Assembly: GCA_030035585.1 (NCBI GenBank)
Contig: CM057468.1
Span: 55,920,145-55,984,144 of the forward strand
Source of the DNA: Dugong dugon
Lineage: Eukaryota; Chordata; Mammalia; Sirenia; Dugongidae
Length of the DNA stretch: 64,000 bases
Direction of reading: 5' to 3'
The notes under the pieces were generated by a model, which searched no databases, was not told where the DNA came from, and saw only the letters and a list, made by a program, of their open reading frames with translations. Positions 59,258 through 64,000 of the stretch are shown in pieces; the stretch's first letter is position 1, and each line of letters opens with the position of its first letter. Position numbers and translations under genes: made by a program.

Positions 59258-59464
59258 AAGAAGCCCTGGTGGCATAGTGGTTAAGTGCTGGGCTCCTACC
59301 TAAAAAGTCGGTAGTTAGAACCTACCAGTCACTCTGCAGGAGAAAGATGTGGCAGTCTGCTTCCATGAAGATCATAGCCTTGGAAACCCCATGGCACAGT
59401 TCTACTTTGTCCTATTCGGTCGCTATGAGTCTGAATCCACGCACCGGCAACAGGTGGTTTTTGT
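59258..59464 (+). repeat. AfroSINE, long form, sense
   Basis: Complete copy. ACCTAAT occurs just before it (59248-59254) and just after it (59465-59471), probably a partly decayed duplication. Confidence 0.88.
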
Positions 59465-59634
59465 ACCTAATCTTATAAGCCTCACTGGGCAAAAAATAAA
59501 AGTCACCCTGTAGGTTTTCTAACCCACCAAATTTGGAAGGTAGTTTAGCATATATATGATGTTATGCATTACGGATGATTGAATCTTTATTTCCAATTCT
59601 TCACATACTGCTGTGTTAGAATTATACATCCGCA

Positions 59635-60058
59635 ATTCGGCCCTGAGACTTTGTATTTCCTCTCAGTAGAGGTGGGGTATTTTTCTCACACCATCGATAC
59701 TGGATTGGTTATGTGACTTGTTTTAGTCAATGAGCCATGGAAGGAAGTGACAGAGTGTAAGTACCAGACCAAGGCCTAAAAAGGCAAGACATGTTTCCAC
59801 TTGCTCTCCTGTGCAGCAGTGATCATGGATGGCCCCAGTAGCCAATGCCCCTTCAGCCTGGCCCCAGAGTGAACACGTATCAGGCAGACCTGAATCCAGC
59901 TTTCAGCTTAGAGCAAAGCCCAGGTGAATCCTCTCCCATTCTGGGTGAATCTCAACCAGAAAACCCATGCATGTGGACATAAATGCTTATTTTTGTTAGC
60001 CACTGAGTTTGAGGTGGTTTGTTATACGGCATTTGTGTGGCAATAGCTGATCATTACA
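59635..60058 (+). repeat. Old LTR-like repeat, sense
   Basis: Ends 'gccactgagtttgaggtggt' and 'gtggcaatagctgatca', a pattern of old MaLR-type LTR ends. The family is uncertain. Confidence 0.5.
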
Positions 60059-60059
60059 C

Positions 60060-60615
60060 TCAAAGCTTTCCGTCGAGTTGAGGTTTCACTCCCAATCCTG
60101 GTATGCCTTTTAAATTATTCCTTTCAACAACACACAATGCCTTCTCTGAAAATAGTTCATAAAACACAATTTTTAAAATCTTTTTACATTTCTAACGCAG
60201 TTTTAGGACTGCAGTGATGTTTTAGTGCTTCTGATAGGTTGATGTCTCTGGCAGGCGCCTAGGCAGTCTTTTATTTTAACTATTCTTGAAAAATGGGTAG
60301 GAAGGCAAGAACATCAGCATGATGTTGCCAGATCCTTTCTTAGACTAATTATTCATTTCCCCCACTGACCCAGAGAACTCTATGGGCTTGCCATGACAGT
60401 CTACCTTGACTCCAGCTGACTTTCTCCTATCAAAGAAGCAGAGGAAGGACAATTATTTGCATACCCTAATTTTCTTTTAATTTAAATTAAAAAATATAAA
60501 GGGTAAAGATCATTTTTTTTATATACTATGTCTCTGGAATCTGAATGAAAAGAAGTGGGCATTTACAAGCTTTAATTTTTAAGTATAGATGATTGAGAAA
60601 GAAAATGACCAAAAC
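60060..60615. other. No assignable feature
   Basis: AT-rich sequence with no signal that I can name. Confidence 0.35.
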
Positions 60616-60620
60616 AGACT

Positions 60621-61084
60621 TATCTTAGTCAGGGTTCTCTAGAGAAACAAAACTCTACATGGCTATTGTGATAACGATTTTCTGAATTACAGAACGAAAG
60701 GAAGAGACAGAGAGATTGATTTACTAAAAGGAATTAGCTCCTGTGATTGTGTGGGGCTGGCAAGTCCAGGTCAGGTGACAGGCTGGAGACTCCTGCAGGT
60801 TTGTGTTCCAAAATCCATAGGTCAGGCAACTGGAAGAGTAGAGTTCTGGCAAATTATCTATTTATAGTCTGGAGACAGAATACACCCTAATGGAACTCCC
60901 ATTTTGTTCTCAAGGCCTTCAACAGATTGGTTGAGGCCCACTCACATTATGAAAGATAATCTACTTAAGGCCAACTGATTTAATCAAATGTAACCACTTC
61001 ATAACAGCAACTAGACTATTGTATTACCAAACGGGACTGGGCACCATGGCCTAGGCAAGTTAATACATAAAATTAACCATCACA
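60621..61084 (-). repeat. MLT2-like ERV-L LTR, antisense, diverged
   Basis: Begins 'cttagtcagggttctctaga' and ends 'aaaattaaccatcaca', the reverse of a TGTGATGGTTAATTTT start. It is an older relative of the ERV-L LTRs at the left of the window. Confidence 0.8.
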
Positions 61085-61089
61085 AGATA

Positions 61090-61730
61090 CAACCAGGGTT
61101 TATGGAATACCTTGGTAGTCTATTTACCATCTAGAATCCATTTATTCTTATTACTGTATTACTTTCTTCCTTCCCCAGTCTCAGACGACATGGTCCTGGA
61201 AACTCCTTCCTGGCTTCAATGATTGGGCATGTGCCTAGTCCTAAGATCATGAGAGCACTCCTGAACCTGGCCATAGTGATTCGGGACGGATGGACTACTC
61301 AGAGAATGACAAGTCTCACTTCTAGGACTTTGTTGGTTGGTGAGTCTGGAGCCATTGGGAAAATGGACTTAATCCTTCTCTCAGGATCTACAACCTGAAA
61401 GGACACCGGTCATGGAGCTGCTGTTACCAGCCTGACTGATACCAACACAATGGAAGCAGACCCAGACTGACTCCTGGCAACGCAACTTGAATCCTGACTT
61501 AAACAATGCTGAAAACTTTTCATACAGGTTAGAGTCATGGTCCATTGTTCTTTGTCAGTCTTTTGCTTGCAAATTAAAGAGTCCCATCTAATATACCAGG
61601 AAGATATAGTCCGTATCCTCAAGAAGCTTACTGTCTTAAATCAAAATTATGATAATAGTTTAAAATTTCAGTATTTCAACATTGCTTACTGCAGAGGTAA
61701 ATAACCAGATATTAACTAAATGAGACATAC
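61090..61730. other. No assignable feature
   Basis: Moderately GC-rich. A 70-residue minus frame at 61410-61622 has no recognisable homology. Confidence 0.35.
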
Positions 61731-61734
61731 AGTC

Positions 61735-62310
61735 CTTTCATTCATTCAACAAATATTTTATTGAGCATCCTACTATATGCCATGAGCTGTCTAGGAACCT
61801 AGGATATGACAGTGAATAAGACAGAAAAAAAAAAAAAAAACTCTTCCTCTGTTGAGGTTTATATTTTAATAGGGAAAACAAGCACTAGACAAATAAGTGA
61901 TAGAATATATTAGAAAGTTAAAAGAGCTATAAGGGAAATCAATACAGTGAAGAGGACCAGGGAACCAGCAGGTGGTGGTGGAAATTGAGGAGAGTAAGGT
62001 TGATATTTGAAATCGGGTCACTGGCGAAAAACTCACTGAGAAGTGACATTTGAGCAGAGGCTTGAAGAAGGTGAAGAAATAAGCCATATGGATATTGGGA
62101 AAGGGATTCTAGCCACAGGAAACAGCGAACAGAAAGTCTCTGAGCCTAGTGTGCATTTGGCATGCTTAAAGAGCAGCAAGGAAGCCAGGGTGTCTGGAGC
62201 ACAACGAGTGAGAGAGAAATCAAGCAATGGAGTCAGAGAGTTAATAGCCAGTCCATGCTGGGTCTTTTTGGCCATTTTAAGGATAACGTCAAAGTGAGAA
62301 CGCTTAAATT
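61735..62310 (+). repeat. Ancient LINE-like repeat, 5' part
   Basis: 'ttcattcaacaaatatttta', 'tgacagtgaataagacag' and 'gtgacatttgagcagagg' match the start of the old repeat at 43.2 kb. Confidence 0.6.
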
Positions 62311-63420
62311 TATTTATTTTTTTTAACTTTTAAACTCAAAAGAATGTTTATAGTAACTTCAAAAATTAGAGGTGTGATCTAGGAAATAAATGAATTTTTT
62401 CATAATATTCTTTGTAAAAATAAACATCTAATTCTTTTAAACAACAGAATTAGGAAAATAATCATTGGTATTGATAATTGGTAGAAGGTGCCCTAAGAAT
62501 ATCATTGTTTCCCACTCAGTATGCCAGGATAACCCAGGATTGTGATCCTCTTACTGGTGGGCCTAGAATTTTGAACAGTAAGTTAAATATACTTTGATAA
62601 GTACATAATCAAGTGTTGTGACATATGTTTAAAAGACTATTGAGCTAATTGAGTTACATGACCCATTGTAGAGGGACAATTTGCTACAACTGAGAGGTGA
62701 GAAGCACATTCTAATGACAAGATCGTAAGATATATGAAATAATTTTACATTAATATTTATTTTTTAATGACTTCAAATCTACTGCTAAAATTCTATTAAT
62801 AGAAAAGTTGACTCAGGTGAAGACTTCTGGTTTGAAAATGGAGGAGAAAAAGCAATATTTCCCTATTCTTCACAAGAAATAATCCAAAATGAACAAGGAC
62901 ACACACACACAAAACCCACAATGTCTTTAATGAAACTAAGAGACTTCTAAAATTGAGAATCACAAAAGCAAGCTGCCACTGGCAGTAAGAGTCAAAGAGA
63001 AGAATAGAGTACATGTGAAGAGTATGCCCACAGCTGCACATCTCTGAGAAGGCTGGAAAAATATACTTCTCCACGGAGAGGAAAGACATCCTGGGCTGAA
63101 TGGCCAACAGGAACAACAGGAACAGAACACATAGGCTGGTGGCTGTAGGGTTCCAGGTCTGAATTATTTTAAGATATAGAGAAGGTAAGGGCTAATTTAT
63201 AAGGGCTAATGTAAAAGCATGAATCAGTCTGTCAGCGAACATCAAGGAGAAAGAGGCCTTGGTATTTTGAGCAGCCCAATCAGGAAAAAGAAAAGACTCA
63301 GTTCACAAAAAACCCTGAGTCATAAGCAAATTTCTTCAAGTCTGGAGCGTGACCCTGACTCCTCCCTTACATGAACTATTTGCAAATAGCTAATCTAAAT
63401 TCAGCATAATATTAAAATAA
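62311..63420. other. No assignable feature
   Basis: No exon or named repeat. 62800-63170 may be old L1-derived sequence, but I cannot support it. Confidence 0.35.
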
Positions 63421-63433
63421 TATTGCAAGATGA

Positions 63434-63662
63434 ACCAGAAACCAAACCAGTTGCTGAGTCAATTCCAACTCATGGCAACCCCAACTCATGGCGACCCTAT
63501 GTGTGCAGAGTAGAACTGCACCCCATACGGTTTTTAAGGCTGTGACCTTTCAGAAGCAGATCACCAGGCCATTCTTTCAAGTCACCTTTGGGTGGGTTCA
63601 AACTGCCAACCTTTCAGTTAGTAGTTACATGCTTATCCATTTGCACTACCCAAGTGCTCCTG
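63434..63662 (-). repeat. AfroSINE, antisense, with target duplication
   Basis: Perfect 11-bp duplication TTGCAAGATGA at 63423-63433 and 63663-63673. It contains a small internal repeat, 'ccaactcatggc', near 63466-63493. Confidence 0.93.
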
Positions 63663-63673
63663 TTGCAAGATGA

Positions 63674-64000
63674 GAGAGTGTTTATTTCAAGAAAATAAGC
63701 ATTGTTCAATATCAGAAAATCTATTAATAGAAGTCAGCGTATAAACAGATGAAGAGAGAAAAACCATACAACAAGAAAAAGCTGAGTAAAGCCACCTGAG
63801 TGTCAATCAAGCCATAACATTTATTAATTTTGTTATCTCTGACATCTCACTAAACCATTTTGAGTTTCAGAATAATCTTCTGTGTAATGGCAAGAGTAAC
63901 AGTTGCTCTGTCCACCCCAAATAACGTGATATACCTGACTGCATTTGTAAACTGTAGAGTGCTTAGGAAATGCAAGTTATTGCTTTTATTATCGTTACTT
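63674..64000. other. Right flank, no feature seen
   Basis: No gene or named repeat. The window ends in AT-rich sequence. Confidence 0.4.

Noticed and set aside
61137..61630. Possible processed pseudogene or exon
   Set aside because: No frame longer than 70 codons, no recognisable protein, and no A-tail or duplication found.
1..64000. CRISPR arrays, operons or prokaryotic mobile elements
   Set aside because: The window is mammalian by its repeats. No direct-repeat/spacer array or clustered bacterial-type genes are present.

Overview
This window is mammalian nuclear DNA, almost certainly from an afrotherian (elephant, sirenian, hyrax or a relative). The diagnosis rests on about 25 copies of a tRNA-derived SINE that I recognise as AfroSINE, together with an RTE-type LINE whose 3' end matches the 3' end of that SINE. 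The DNA is AT-rich and intergenic or deep-intronic in character. I found no convincing host protein-coding exon, CpG island or intact host RNA gene. The reading frames that show real protein homology all lie in transposable elements.

Layout. Positions 289-8141 hold a complete ERV-L-type provirus with two LTRs, a perfect 5-bp target duplication, primer-binding site, gag, protease, RT/RNase H, integrase, dUTPase and polypurine tract, and no env. It is inactivated by frameshifts and stops, and a 5'-truncated LINE-1 is inserted between integrase and dUTPase. From 9 to 17 kb there are SINEs, a solo class-I-type LTR (11881-12352) with a 4-bp duplication, hAT DNA-transposon remnants, a broken RTE copy and old L1, L2 and MIR fragments. 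From 18.8 to 25 kb there is a long pure-purine tract, a CR1/L3 remnant, a full-length antisense RTE element (21140-24372) with an 11-bp target duplication, and a solo MaLR-type LTR (24446-24965).

From 25 to 46 kb the sequence alternates between repeat-poor stretches and SINE, MIR, MLT1-like, MER5A-like and hAT fragments, plus a 1.7-kb ancient LINE-like repeat (43170-44870). From 46 to 50 kb there are three L1 3' ends, a MER5A-like copy and an unusual composite retroposon at 48511-48745: a tRNA-Glu-like pseudogene joined to an AfroSINE inside one target duplication. From 51 to 54 kb lie two more RTE fragments with SINEs beside and inside them. From 54 to 64 kb there is a repeat-poor stretch followed by an L2 split by an antisense MaLR LTR, more LTR fragments and SINEs.

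The elements form a visible history: ancient L2, MIR, CR1 and hAT copies are interrupted by MaLR/ERV LTRs and RTE, and these in turn by AfroSINEs. RTE probably supplied the reverse transcriptase for the SINEs, because the two share the same 3' end and tail. I see no sign of a new multi-gene system. The most interesting items are the composite tRNA-Glu/SINE retroposon, the RTE/SINE partnership, and the nested, nearly complete ERV-L.
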